From assembly GCF_037126285.1 (NCBI RefSeq), contig NZ_CP147012.1, positions 434,001-498,000 of the forward strand: DNA of 64,000 nucleotides, in the 5' to 3' direction. The first letter of the stretch is position 1, and every line of letters begins with the position of its first letter. The notes under the pieces were generated by a model that did not search any database, had not been told where the DNA came from, and saw only the letters and a list, made by a program, of their open reading frames with translations. The stretch comes from Bernardetia sp. MNP-M8 (lineage in GTDB: Bacteria > Bacteroidota > Bacteroidia > Cytophagales > Bernardetiaceae). This document shows positions 9,550 through 17,838 of the stretch, one piece after another. Made by a program: the position numbers and the translations under genes.

Positions 9550-10833
9550 ATGAACATCATTTTTTTCGATTCTCCTTCACTTCGCACTCATTTGTTGCCT
9601 TTTACTTTTACTCGCCCTGTGGCTGACCTGCGTGTCGGAATTCTGACCATAAAGGAAAAATTCGAAACATATTTCAATGACTTTCTAAAAAATACAGGTC
9701 ATTTACAAACTGAGAATCATCATTTTTCATTTCTGACACAAGATTATTTACAAGAAAAATTTCCTATTCATTTCCAAGAGAATGAAACTGTAAATCTATA
9801 TATAAACGGTGCAGTTTTGCCAACTTTAGAGGTTTTTGAAAAACTAGTTTCTCTTCCATTAGAAACAGCTATTTTTTCAGAAACTGGAAACCAGCTCATT
9901 GCTTTCAAAACATTTACGCAGTTCAAAAGTGTAGATAAATTTTATGATTTTGCTTTAAAGGTAGCCAAACAGAAAACAGAGAAAATAAATATCCAATTCT
10001 TACAAAGAACTTGGGATATTTTCCGTTCAAACAAACAAGAAATTGAACGAGATTTTGATTTGATTACAACAGGACGTAAAAGTGAAGTTGTTACAGACAA
10101 ACATACAGTTTTATATAATGAAGAACGCATTTTTATAGAAGAAGGAGTAACTATAAAAGCTGCCATTTTAAATGCAGAAAAAGGCTCAATTTATATTGGA
10201 AAAAATGCAAGTATCGAAGAAGGTGCAATCATTCGTGGTTCTTTTGCTTTGGGAGAAGGTTCAGTAATCAATACTGGTTCAAATATGCGAGGCGATACAA
10301 CAATCGGAAAGTTCTGTAAAGTGGGTGGCGAAGTGAGTAACTGTGTATTTTTTGGTTATTCTAATAAAGGACATGATGGATTTTTAGGAAATGCAGTTAT
10401 TGGCGAATGGTGTAATTTGGGTGCAGCTACCAACTGTTCCAACCTAAAAAATAACTACGGAACGGTCAGAATTTGGAATTATGCAGAAGAAAATTACGAA
10501 AAAACAGAATTGCAATTTTGTGGACTTTTAATGGGTGACCATAGTAAATCTGGAATTTGTACGATGTTTAACACAGCAACTGTTGTAGGAACAGGCGCAA
10601 ACGTTTTTGGAGAAGGTTTTCCACCGAAATTTATTCCTTCTTTTGCGTGGGGAAATGGCAACCACCAAACTAAATTTGTATCGACACACTTAGATGCTCT
10701 TTTCAAAACAGCAGAGCGCATGATGAGTCGTAGAGATGTCGCATTTACAGAAACCGAGCGCAAAATAATGAAACACGTTTTTGAAGATACCGATAATTAT
10801 AGATTTTGGGAATCGAATCCAATGTTTAGTTGA
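9550..10833 (+). CDS. Alternate bacterial GlmU: putative sugar-nucleotidyltransferase with acetyltransferase repeats
   Basis: 427 residues from the ATG at 9550. The in-frame TTG at 9535 adds only five residues and is less likely. The N-terminal ~190 residues begin MNIIFFDSPSLRTHLLPFTFTRP, as in the Bacteroidota alternate GlmU family. They show a TRPVADLRVGI segment that takes the place of the usual nucleotidyltransferase signature. From about 195 onward there is a left-handed beta-helix of hexapeptide repeats (IYIGKNASIEEGAIIRG, then further repeats). The role expected from the family is making UDP-N-acetylglucosamine for peptidoglycan and surface glycans. Activity is inferred from the family. 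A helicase gene follows after about 100 bases. Confidence 0.82.
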   Translation: MNIIFFDSPSLRTHLLPFTFTRPVADLRVGILTIKEKFETYFNDFLKNTGHLQTENHHFSFLTQDYLQEKFPIHFQENETVNLYINGAVLPTLEVFEKLVSLPLETAIFSETGNQLIAFKTFTQFKSVDKFYDFALKVAKQKTEKINIQFLQRTWDIFRSNKQEIERDFDLITTGRKSEVVTDKHTVLYNEERIFIEEGVTIKAAILNAEKGSIYIGKNASIEEGAIIRGSFALGEGSVINTGSNMRGDTTIGKFCKVGGEVSNCVFFGYSNKGHDGFLGNAVIGEWCNLGAATNCSNLKNNYGTVRIWNYAEENYEKTELQFCGLLMGDHSKSGICTMFNTATVVGTGANVFGEGFPPKFIPSFAWGNGNHQTKFVSTHLDALFKTAERMMSRRDVAFTETERKIMKHVFEDTDNYRFWESNPMFS

Positions 10834-10883
10834 TATTGGGGATTAGGGAATGGAGATTGGGAATTACAAATACAAATTAAACA

Positions 10884-10920
10884 CCTCGTTGACGGCTGCA
10901 TTTGAGCCTCAATGATGGTT
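10884..10920. repeat. Dispersed repeat, short copy
   Basis: The 37 bases beginning CCTCGTTGACGGC match, with a few differences, the reverse complement of part of the inverted repeat at 44617-44705. The copy sits directly before the helicase start. Confidence 0.6.
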
Positions 10921-10936
10921 AAATAAAGAATAAAAA

Positions 10937-12247
10937 ATGAGTTTTGAAGATTTTAAATTAAACCGTCAATTATTAAATGCCATTGAAGAAGCTGGTTATG
11001 AAAAACCGAGTCCGATTCAAGAACAGGCAATTCCGTTGCTTTTGGCAGGACATGATGTAATTGGTGTAGCACAAACAGGAACAGGAAAAACGGCTGCTTT
11101 TATGTTGCCTCTTTTGATGAAACTAAAATATGCACAAGGCGAAAATCCTCGTGCTTTGATTCTTGCGCCTACTCGTGAGTTGGTTATTCAAATTCATGAA
11201 CATTTTGAGGTACTTGGTAAATATACTGATTTGCGTGCCGTTGCTTTGTATGGTGGAAGTGGAAGTATAAAAAGACAGCTTGAACAAGTGAGAGAAGGAA
11301 TGGATTTGATTATCGCAACACCAGGACGATTATTGGATATTTATGAGCGAAATGAATTGAATTTACGTCAAATCAAAACGATGATAATGGATGAAGCAGA
11401 CCGTATTTTGGATATGGGTTTTATGCCACAAATCAATCGTTTGTTAGAAATTATTTCTAGCAAAAAACGTCAGAATGCCCTTTTTTCTGCTACAATGCCA
11501 GAGAAAGTTGTAAAATTGACAGAGGATTTTTTAGAATCCCCAGAGGAAATAAATATTTCGGCTATTTCGGTTACAGCCGAAACAGTTGAGCAAAAATATT
11601 ATGAAGTTCCTAATTTCAGAACTAAGATTAATTTATTAGATTATTTACTCAAGGATAAAGAAAAATTTAATAAAGTAATTGTCTTTACAAGAACAAAAGA
11701 TGTTGCGAATAATGTCTATAAATTTTTGGGTAGAAAGGTAGATGATAGTGTAAGGGTAATTCATAGTAACAAAGATCAAAATACACGAAGTAATGCTTTT
11801 AGTGATTTTAAAAATGGAGATATTCGAATACTTGTAGCGACAGATGTAGCTGCACGAGGATTAGATGTAAGTGATGTAAGTCACGTTATTAATTTTGAAG
11901 TTCCGAAACAGTACGATGATTATGTACACAGAATTGGGCGTACAGGACGAGCAGAAAAAGAAGGCATTGCCATTACTTTTGCCAATGTTTTGGATGTTCA
12001 TCATATCAAAAGAATTGAAAAACTGATTGGAAAAAAAATCCCAAATGAAAGAATTCCAACAGATGTAGAGATTACACAAACACCTTTCGAAGAAAATCAG
12101 AAACTAATAAAGGCATTAGATTTTATCAAACAGAGAGAAGATCCAACCTATAAAGGAGCTTTTCATCATAAAAAACGCTATCTAAATCCAAAAGATATAG
12201 GTAAAAAGAAAAATAGAAGTACATCAAAGAGAAAACCTAAGAAATAA
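10937..12247 (+). CDS. DEAD-box ATP-dependent RNA helicase (RhlE-like)
   Basis: 436 residues with the complete motif set: Q motif (PSPIQEQAIP), I AQTGTGKT, Ia PTRELV, Ib TPGR, II DEAD, III SAT, then ARGLD and HRIGRTGR in the second RecA domain. A short Lys/Arg-rich tail (KKKNRSTSKRKPKK) follows, as in RhlE-type helicases. It should unwind RNA duplexes during ribosome assembly or RNA turnover, in the cytosol. The ATG at 10937 directly starts the helicase N-terminus (MSFEDFKLNRQLL). The gene ends just before a terminator. Family certain; the RhlE subgroup is probable. Confidence 0.93.
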   Translation: MSFEDFKLNRQLLNAIEEAGYEKPSPIQEQAIPLLLAGHDVIGVAQTGTGKTAAFMLPLLMKLKYAQGENPRALILAPTRELVIQIHEHFEVLGKYTDLRAVALYGGSGSIKRQLEQVREGMDLIIATPGRLLDIYERNELNLRQIKTMIMDEADRILDMGFMPQINRLLEIISSKKRQNALFSATMPEKVVKLTEDFLESPEEINISAISVTAETVEQKYYEVPNFRTKINLLDYLLKDKEKFNKVIVFTRTKDVANNVYKFLGRKVDDSVRVIHSNKDQNTRSNAFSDFKNGDIRILVATDVAARGLDVSDVSHVINFEVPKQYDDYVHRIGRTGRAEKEGIAITFANVLDVHHIKRIEKLIGKKIPNERIPTDVEITQTPFEENQKLIKALDFIKQREDPTYKGAFHHKKRYLNPKDIGKKKNRSTSKRKPKK

Positions 12248-12275
12248 TTACGAATTACAAAATTTATTTTTAAAA

Positions 12276-12312
12276 AAAAGCTCTCCTTTATTTTAATAAA
12301 TGAGAGCTTTTG
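12276..12312 (+). terminator. Hairpin terminator after the helicase gene
   Basis: AAAAGCTCTC pairs with GAGAGCTTTT over a 16-base AT-rich loop. The T run is short. Confidence 0.65.
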
Positions 12313-12388
12313 ATTTAATAGCAAACTGAAAAGTATTTATTTTTTTATCTAGTGCAGAAACTAAAAACCTATTTTAGAGTTCTTTAAA

Positions 12389-12418
12389 TTGTTCTCACTT
12401 CAAAAAAGTGTATATTTG
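12389..12418 (+). promoter_or_regulatory. porX promoter (TTG-N19-TATATTTG)
   Basis: TTG at 12389-12391, a 19-base spacer, and TATATTTG at 12411-12418 give a full match to the Bacteroidota housekeeping promoter. Transcription would start near 12425, leaving a leader of about 195 bases before the porX ATG. Confidence 0.75.
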
Positions 12419-12424
12419 TGAGAT

Positions 12425-12619
12425 TTTATAGGAATATAATTGAATAAACAAAACCAGATTATAACGATACGATAAATTTTTACTAGAAAATAAGTCTTAT
12501 TCTAATACAAGTTTCTATCTTGTACTAATGACTTTGCAAGCATACGCTTGCTCAAAAGAGTGTCCAAGCAAATGCTTGAACAAGAAATAATGTAAATTAA
12601 GATCCTTAAACCCTCCTTT
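12425..12619 (+). promoter_or_regulatory. Long hairpin-rich leader of porX
   Basis: Three small hairpins occur in succession: TACAAG/CTTGTA (12507-12525), GCAAGC-ATAC-GCTTGC (12537-12552) and CAAGCA-AA-TGCTTG (12565-12578). No ORF is evident. The arms of the last two are related (CAAGC/GCTTG), so alternative pairing is possible. Confidence 0.4.
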
Positions 12620-14194
12620 ATGCAACGATATTCCATTCTTTGGGCAGATGACGAAATTGAATTTCTCAAACCTCATATTTTATTTTTAGAGAAAAAAGGC
12701 TACGATGTAAAAGCTGTAAATAGTGGTGCAGATGCCCTTGAAGCCGTTGAAGAACATAATTTTGATATTGTATTTTTAGATGAAAATATGCCAGGAATGT
12801 CTGGTTTAGAAACACTTACAGCTATAAAATCTGTTCGTCCTTCTTTGCCTGCCATTATGATAACTAAGAGTGAAGAAGAGCATATTATGGAAGATGCCAT
12901 CGGTGCAAAGATTGCTGATTACTTAATAAAACCTGTCAATCCGAATCAGATTCTTCTTTCTATCAAAAAGATTTTAGACCAAAAAAGATTGGTTACCGAA
13001 AAAACAAATTTGAATTATCAGCAAGATTTTAGAAACCTTTCAATGATTTTTCAAGATGATTTGGATTTTGAACAATGGATAGAAGCCTATAAAAAACTAA
13101 TTTATTGGGAACTTGAAATTGAAGATACTGAAAATCAAAGCATGCAAGAGATTTTAGAATCTCAAAAAGAAGAAGCTAATATTAGCTTTGCCAAATTTAT
13201 TCAAAATAACTATGAATACTGGTTGAATGATGCAGGTGATGATGAATATCCGATGATGTCGCACGATATTATGGGAGAATGGGTTTTTCCTCTTTTAGAA
13301 GATAAAAAACTAAATGAAGAACGCCCTTTATTTTTTATTTTGATAGATAATTTGCGTTATGATCAATGGAAAGTTGTCGAATCACTTTTAGCAGAATACT
13401 TTACAGTTAAAGAAGAAAAGGTATATTGTTCTATTTTACCAACTACTACAGCGTATGCTCGTAATGCTATTTTTTCTGGACTTTTGCCTTCTGAAATGGC
13501 AGAAGAACACCCAGATCTTTGGGTAGATGACCAAGATGAAGGAGGAAAAAATAATTTTGAAGATGAATTTTTACGTAGACAGATGAAAGAATTTGGTTTT
13601 GGAAATACAAAAACAACATACAATAAAATTCTTCGCAATCATCAAGGTAAACAATTAGTAGAGAATTTTAGTAATCTACAACAAAACGAGTTTAACGTTA
13701 TCGTTTATAATTTTGTAGATATGCTTTCTCATGCTCGTACGGATACAGCTGTTGTTCGTGAACTTGCACCTGATGAAGCTGCATATCGCTCAGTAACTAA
13801 ATCTTGGTTTTTACACTCTCCTTTGTGGGATATGTTGAAGAAAATTGCAGAAGTAAATGGTCGTTTGATTATCACCACTGACCACGGAACAATTCGTACA
13901 AAACGTCCTTATAAAATTATAGGTGACCGAAATACCAATACAAATTTGCGTTACAAACAAGGAAAAAATTTAAATTATAATCCTAAAAATGTTTTAGTAG
14001 CTAAAGACCCTGCAAAATTCTTTTTGCCTCGTCAGAATGTTTCAACTACTTTTGTATTTACAACAGAAGACTACTTTTTTGCTTATCCAAATAATTACAA
14101 TCACTATGTAAAATATTATAAGGATACATTTCAGCACGGAGGAATTTCAATGGAGGAAATGATAATTCCTTTTATTGAGTTAGAAGCAAAATAG
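12620..14194 (+). CDS. porX: PorX: response regulator with PglZ phosphatase domain
   Basis: 524 residues. An N-terminal receiver domain (about 1-125) has acidic Asp10/Asp11, phospho-acceptor Asp54 in FLDENMP, Thr82 and Lys104 (IKP). A linker leads to a C-terminal PglZ domain of the alkaline-phosphatase superfamily. Candidate metal and catalytic positions lie in LIDNLRYDQW, ILPTTTAYARN and TTDHGT. In Porphyromonas and Flavobacterium, PorX pairs with the sensor PorY and controls the type IX secretion system used for gliding and protease export; the PglZ domain is reported to hydrolyse nucleotides. No porY is adjacent. It has its own promoter and is followed by a strong terminator, so it is likely monocistronic. 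Identification is strong. Confidence 0.93.
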   Translation: MQRYSILWADDEIEFLKPHILFLEKKGYDVKAVNSGADALEAVEEHNFDIVFLDENMPGMSGLETLTAIKSVRPSLPAIMITKSEEEHIMEDAIGAKIADYLIKPVNPNQILLSIKKILDQKRLVTEKTNLNYQQDFRNLSMIFQDDLDFEQWIEAYKKLIYWELEIEDTENQSMQEILESQKEEANISFAKFIQNNYEYWLNDAGDDEYPMMSHDIMGEWVFPLLEDKKLNEERPLFFILIDNLRYDQWKVVESLLAEYFTVKEEKVYCSILPTTTAYARNAIFSGLLPSEMAEEHPDLWVDDQDEGGKNNFEDEFLRRQMKEFGFGNTKTTYNKILRNHQGKQLVENFSNLQQNEFNVIVYNFVDMLSHARTDTAVVRELAPDEAAYRSVTKSWFLHSPLWDMLKKIAEVNGRLIITTDHGTIRTKRPYKIIGDRNTNTNLRYKQGKNLNYNPKNVLVAKDPAKFFLPRQNVSTTFVFTTEDYFFAYPNNYNHYVKYYKDTFQHGGISMEEMIIPFIELEAK

Positions 14195-14241
14195 CAATTT
14201 TTAGTTACCTTGTTCAAATACTTAAATTAGTTAGATATAAG

Positions 14242-14273
14242 CTCAGACAGTTACTAAACTGTCTGAGTTTTTT
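14242..14273 (+). terminator. Rho-independent terminator after porX
   Basis: CTCAGACAG pairs with CTGTCTGAG over an 8-base loop and is followed by six Ts. Confidence 0.9.
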
Positions 14274-14321
14274 GTTTTTCAGGATAGAATAAGAATGCTC
14301 ATAAATTCAATAAACTGTACA

Positions 14322-14361
14322 AAAAAAGTCATACAATTTTAAATAATTGTATGACTTTTTT
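14322..14361 (-). terminator. Bidirectional terminator downstream of tRNA-Gly
   Basis: A 17-base perfect stem (AAAAAAGTCATACAATT and its complement) with a 6-base loop ends in A/T runs on both sides. It can end minus-strand transcripts from tRNA-Gly and back up the porX terminator. Confidence 0.85.
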
Positions 14362-14460
14362 GATTCTAAAAGAATATTTTCGATTCAAATAGATATTTTA
14401 TATCGCTTTTTTACGAATGACTTAAAAGAATTACTTCTCCATGTGAAGTCCGTAAACTTG

Positions 14461-14533
14461 AGCGAAAGACGAGGCTCGAACTCGCGACCTCAACCTTGGC
14501 AAGGTTGCGCTCTACCAACTGAGCTACTTTCGC
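14461..14533 (-). tRNA. tRNA-Gly (anticodon GCC)
   Basis: On the minus strand the acceptor arm GCGAAAG/CTTTCGC, D arm GCTC/GAGC, anticodon stem CAACC/GGTTG with loop TTGCCAA (anticodon GCC), and T arm with TTCGAGC all fold. The discriminator base is T, as usual for glycine tRNA. The CCA end is not encoded. Confidence 0.95.
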
Positions 14534-14617
14534 ATTTTTAAACTTTAGGTAAGCTAATATTTAGATTTTACCTCTTTATTTAAGATGTAAATCACAGACC
14601 TTCCGTCTTTGTGATGA

Positions 14618-14647
14618 CAAAGGTAATACTTTTTTTAAAAACACCAA
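14618..14647 (-). promoter_or_regulatory. tRNA-Gly promoter (TTG-N19-TACCTTTG)
   Basis: Read on the minus strand: TTG at 14647-14645, 19 bases, and TACCTTTG at 14625-14618. The start site would be near 14611, leaving a ~77-base leader whose 5' end can form a hairpin (ATCAC...AGAC/GTCT...GTGAT). Confidence 0.8.
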
Positions 14648-14758
14648 AACTTATTGATAGATTTTAATAAAAAAATAATTTCAAAGTAATAAATAGGAAA
14701 ATTCGATTACTTACTCTACAATGTATCATTAATAAAATTATAATCTCAAGATAAATCT

Positions 14759-15379
14759 ATGCAATCAGAACCCAATTCAGAATCTCATATTGAAGTCCAA
14801 ACTCACAATGAGGGCTTAATTAAAGATAAATATGAGGCTTTATTGAAGGAGGCTCAAAGTATTATTTCCATCTTTTATATTCTTGCTGTGGCTATTGGAA
14901 TGCTTTTTAATTACCAAAAATATTCTGAGTTTGGAATCAATATCTTTGATTATGCTGATATATTTGAATTTTTAGTAGCTCCTTTTTCTGATATAACTAT
15001 TTTATTTTTCACTTTTGGCTCTTGTTTAATCGCTTATTTTATTTATAGATTTGATTTATTTATTGAAAAAAAATATCCAAAAATTTACCTCCAACTTGTC
15101 TTTGGATTAAACAAAAAGTCATATTATAATCTATATCGTTATCTTTCGTTTATTTTTTTATTTCTCTATTACCTCTATGGTTCAGCAGATTTTTATGGCG
15201 AATTAGCAGCAGAAAAAACAAAAGAACAAACTCCTATTTCATTACGGTTTGTAGATAATGAAGTAAAAAAAGGAATTATTATAGGCAATACAAAACAAGT
15301 AATATTTTTTTTAGAGGGTAAAAAAGTAAAAGCAATTCCATTTACAGCACTTGTAAAAGAGTTTGAAATCAAAAAATAG
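14759..15379 (+). CDS. Hypothetical membrane protein
   Basis: 206 residues, family not recognised. Three or four hydrophobic segments are visible, at about 38-58 (IISIFYILAVAIGMLFNY), 75-105 (VAPFSDITILFFTFGSCLIAYFIY) and 128-146 (YLSFIFLFLYYLYG). An acidic N-terminal tail lies in front, and a ~60-residue soluble C-terminal part contains IIIGNTKQVIFFLEGKKVKAIPF. That last segment resembles a small beta-rich domain. The gene converges with the downstream acetyltransferase gene, with only ten bases between stop codons. Confidence 0.75.
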   Translation: MQSEPNSESHIEVQTHNEGLIKDKYEALLKEAQSIISIFYILAVAIGMLFNYQKYSEFGINIFDYADIFEFLVAPFSDITILFFTFGSCLIAYFIYRFDLFIEKKYPKIYLQLVFGLNKKSYYNLYRYLSFIFLFLYYLYGSADFYGELAAEKTKEQTPISLRFVDNEVKKGIIIGNTKQVIFFLEGKKVKAIPFTALVKEFEIKK

Positions 15380-15389
15380 ACTTCATTGT

Positions 15390-15896
15390 TTAAAAAATTA
15401 ACCTATATGTTTCTAACTGAATTTGGTAATCAATATTAAAATTACTTCCTTCAAAATGAAAACCGAGCTTTTTGAGTAGAGTTAGCGAAGCAATATTTCC
15501 TTCCATTATTAATCCAAAAATTTGTTGATGTTTTAGTTCATTTTTGACAAAATCAATGACTTTTTTACCTAATTCGGTAGCGAATCCTTTTCCTTGAAAG
15601 TCTTTTGAAATACGGAAACCAATATGAAATTCAAAATTAGAACCTAGATAAGGCATTACTCCCATTGTTCCGATATAATTTTGAGTTTCTTTTTCTCTGA
15701 CAACCCAATAGTAAAGATGTTGATTCTCAGAAAGTATTCTTTTGTTTTCTAAAAAATCTGTATATTCACTATTTGATAAATTTTGAAGGTGTTTTATATA
15801 TTTTACAGCGTTTTCTTCTCTAAAAGAGGCAATAAGTTCTTTAAAATCTTTTTTCTGAATTAAATTTAATTCTGTTCTTTCTGTGGTAAGTTTCAT
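15390..15896 (-). CDS. GNAT acetyltransferase, RimJ/RimL-like
   Basis: 168 residues. The start MKLTTERTELNLIQKKDF is typical of the RimJ/RimL group (ERL.L..l...D). The acetyl-CoA binding motif A is seen as IGFRISKDFQGKGFATELG, with (Q/R)xxGxG/A at QGKGFA. A C-terminal beta strand pair follows (NIASLTLLKKLGFHFEG). It should acetylate a protein N-terminus or a small amine; the substrate is unknown. It is the last gene of a minus-strand stretch but is separated from the arsenic cluster by a terminator, so it likely has its own promoter. Confidence 0.85.
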   Translation of the reverse strand: MKLTTERTELNLIQKKDFKELIASFREENAVKYIKHLQNLSNSEYTDFLENKRILSENQHLYYWVVREKETQNYIGTMGVMPYLGSNFEFHIGFRISKDFQGKGFATELGKKVIDFVKNELKHQQIFGLIMEGNIASLTLLKKLGFHFEGSNFNIDYQIQLETYRLIF

Positions 15897-15935
15897 TATT
15901 TGAAATTGATTGTGGTAGTAAAAATATTATTTCAT

Positions 15936-15973
15936 AAAAAAAGCATTTTGCTTTCTAAAAAACAAAATGCTTT
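15936..15973 (-). terminator. Terminator after the ArsC-like gene
   Basis: On the minus strand AAAGCATTTTG pairs with CAAAATGCTTT across a 12-base loop and is followed by a T run (positions 15942-15936). Confidence 0.85.
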
Positions 15974-15996
15974 CCTAATAATGCTAAAATAAAATA

Positions 15997-16737
15997 TTAC
16001 TTTCTATTCAATTTGGTTTTGACATAATCCATCACAAAGAAAAACTCTGTTCCTATTTGTTGGCATCTCTCATTATAGACTTGCTCTTCGCTAGGTGTAT
16101 TATCAGAGTTTTTTGGGTCTTCAAATGGAATTGCAAAGCGAGCATCTGCTCCCATAACTAAAGGACAGTTTTTGTCAGCATCACTACAAACCATAATCGC
16201 AGCAAAGCCATTTTGAGGATTCTGTTTGTGTGTATATTTCTTTGAAAACATGATTGTTTTTGAATAATTTTTACCTACTGACATAGAATAAACAGGATTT
16301 TCTTCTCCTTCAAAAGCAGTTGTTTTTTCTAGTTTTACACCTACTCTTTCTAATGCTGCAATGGCTCTAGAATTAAAGGCTGTTGCTTCTGTTCCTCCTG
16401 AAAAAGTATTTATTCCTTCTACTCCATAATAATAAGCAGCAACTTGTAACCAAATTTGTCCGAAATGACTTCTGCGTGAATTATGGGTGCAGATTACAGT
16501 AATATCTACTTTTTCTGATGATTCTTTTTGCTTAATTATGTAGTCTCCAATTTCTTGTAATTTCAATTTACGTTCCTCATCAATAGTTTCAAAATTAGAA
16601 GCTAAGTTTTCAGAGTAAATTTGAAGTTTAGGATACAACTTATTTTTTCCCATTTTAGATAAAGAAGTAAAAGATGAAAAATTAAAAATCAAGAAAGGAA
16701 TAATACATAAAGAAAGAAATACATTTGAAGTTTTCAT
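15997..16737 (-). CDS. Low-molecular-weight phosphatase / arsenate reductase-like protein with N-terminal hydrophobic segment
   Basis: 246 residues. The P-loop CTHNSRRS (Cys83, Arg89, Ser90) is the CX5RS signature of LMW protein tyrosine phosphatases and ArsC-type arsenate reductases. Further Cys residues lie in MVCSDADKNCP and NERCQQ and could serve as the redox relay. Residues 7-27 are strongly hydrophobic and look like a signal peptide or anchor. Met29 would give a cytosolic form. Its position after arsM points to arsenate reduction or phosphatase work in arsenic resistance. A minus-strand terminator-like hairpin lies between it and arsM, so expression may be partly uncoupled. Confidence 0.8.
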   Translation of the reverse strand: MKTSNVFLSLCIIPFLIFNFSSFTSLSKMGKNKLYPKLQIYSENLASNFETIDEERKLKLQEIGDYIIKQKESSEKVDITVICTHNSRRSHFGQIWLQVAAYYYGVEGINTFSGGTEATAFNSRAIAALERVGVKLEKTTAFEGEENPVYSMSVGKNYSKTIMFSKKYTHKQNPQNGFAAIMVCSDADKNCPLVMGADARFAIPFEDPKNSDNTPSEEQVYNERCQQIGTEFFFVMDYVKTKLNRK

Positions 16738-16785
16738 TTTTGTAATGTTTAATGAAAAGTGATTAAAATAAATATTTAAAGCTTT

Positions 16786-16817
16786 GAAAAACGAAACCCA
16801 TAACTTTAGTTATGGGT
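16786..16817 (-). terminator. Hairpin after arsM
   Basis: ACCCATAAC pairs with GTTATGGGT over a 4-base loop. On the minus strand it is followed by TTCGTTTTTC. It could end or attenuate transcription between arsM and the ArsC-like gene. Confidence 0.6.
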
Positions 16818-16825
16818 AAAAAAAA

Positions 16826-17737
16826 TTAACAACAGCCACTATTTGGGCTACACACATTTTTTTGTTCTTGAATAATTTCTTTTTTTATAGACTCAGAAGA
16901 AGGATTTTTTTGAGCAAAAACAGTAATACTAAAAATTCCTGTACTTCCATTTCTAAATTCTTTTATTTCGCCTTCAGAAAGGTATTTTTGAAGAATATCA
17001 TCAGGAATAAAAATGGCTTTTTCCTTTTGTAAAGTAATATTCTCAAAACCAACTTCTTTGATAAAATTGAGATAATCTTCTTTCTGAATTGCTCCTGAAA
17101 CACACCCTGCATACATTTCTGCATCTTCTTGTAAAGCTTTTGGAAGACTACCCAAAAGCACAATATCAGAAATGCTAAAATGTCCATCATCTTTCAAAGT
17201 TCTGTACATTTCTGCAAAAACAGCTTTTTTATTGGGTACAAGATTTAATACACAATTACTAACAATTACATCCACAGAATTATCAGAAATAGGCATTGTT
17301 TCGATATCTCCTTCTCTAAATTCAACATTATTGTAGCCTAATTTATCAGCATTCTGACGAGCTTTTTTGAGCATTGTAGGAGAAAAATCTATTCCAATTA
17401 CTTTTCCTGTTTCGCCTGTTTCTGCTCGTGCTACAAAACAATCATTTCCTGCTCCTGAACCCAAATCAAGCACTACATCACCCTTTGTGATTTGAGCAAA
17501 TTGTGTAGGAAGTCCACAACCTAAGCCCAAATCTGCATCAGAATTATAGCCATTTAGATTATCATATTTTTCTGACATAATATTGTAAACTTCTGTTGAA
17601 GAATCTGTAGTTCCACAACAAGAAGAAGCATTAAGAGCTTTGTCTTGTAAAGCTACTTTTTCGTAACGCTCACGAACCATATCTTTGATTTGTTGTTCAG
17701 TTTTGTTTTCGGTTTGATTTAGATTTTGAGTTTTCAT
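16826..17737 (-). CDS. arsM: Arsenite methyltransferase ArsM
   Basis: 303 residues from the ATG at 17737. The frame is open 15 codons further, but that stretch covers an ArsR-type operator. AdoMet binding is seen in VLDLGSGAGNDCF and IGIDFSP. Cysteines occur in SSCCG near the N-terminus, GLGCGLPTQ, SNCVLN and YAGCVSG, matching the conserved arsenic-binding Cys set of ArsM. The C-terminus ends in Cys-rich CSPNSGCC, a likely extra metalloid-binding tail. The enzyme methylates As(III) to methylated, often volatile species. It lies downstream of arsR and upstream of the ArsC-like gene. No arsenite pump gene is adjacent. Confidence 0.9.
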   Translation of the reverse strand: MKTQNLNQTENKTEQQIKDMVRERYEKVALQDKALNASSCCGTTDSSTEVYNIMSEKYDNLNGYNSDADLGLGCGLPTQFAQITKGDVVLDLGSGAGNDCFVARAETGETGKVIGIDFSPTMLKKARQNADKLGYNNVEFREGDIETMPISDNSVDVIVSNCVLNLVPNKKAVFAEMYRTLKDDGHFSISDIVLLGSLPKALQEDAEMYAGCVSGAIQKEDYLNFIKEVGFENITLQKEKAIFIPDDILQKYLSEGEIKEFRNGSTGIFSITVFAQKNPSSESIKKEIIQEQKNVCSPNSGCC

Positions 17738-17742
17738 TTGTT

Positions 17743-17760
17743 TATTGCAATTTAACGATG
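17743..17760 (-). promoter_or_regulatory. Candidate ArsR operator at arsM
   Basis: TATTGCAATTTAACGATG (plus-strand reading) agrees at 15 of 18 positions with the dyad in front of arsR (18210-18227). It ends six bases before the arsM start codon, where a bound repressor would block initiation. Confidence 0.55.
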
Positions 17761-17788
17761 AATAATGATTTAAAAATAACAATGAACG

Positions 17789-17837
17789 AAGGCTGAAGCC
17801 TACGCTACAGTTTTTCTCACGCTAAAGCGTAAGCTAC
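17789..17837. repeat. Short palindromic intergenic repeat between arsR and arsM
   Basis: Two GC-richer blocks, GGCTGAAGCCTACGCTAC and CACGCTAAAGCGTAAGCTAC, each contain a small palindrome (GGCTGAAGCC, ACGCTAAAGCGT) and are related to one another. They resemble repetitive extragenic palindromes. Confidence 0.5.
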
Positions 17838-17838
17838 A

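Noticed and set aside
14347-14541. 64-residue plus-strand frame
   Set aside because: It runs antisense across tRNA-Gly and its terminator; the sequence is explained by the tRNA.
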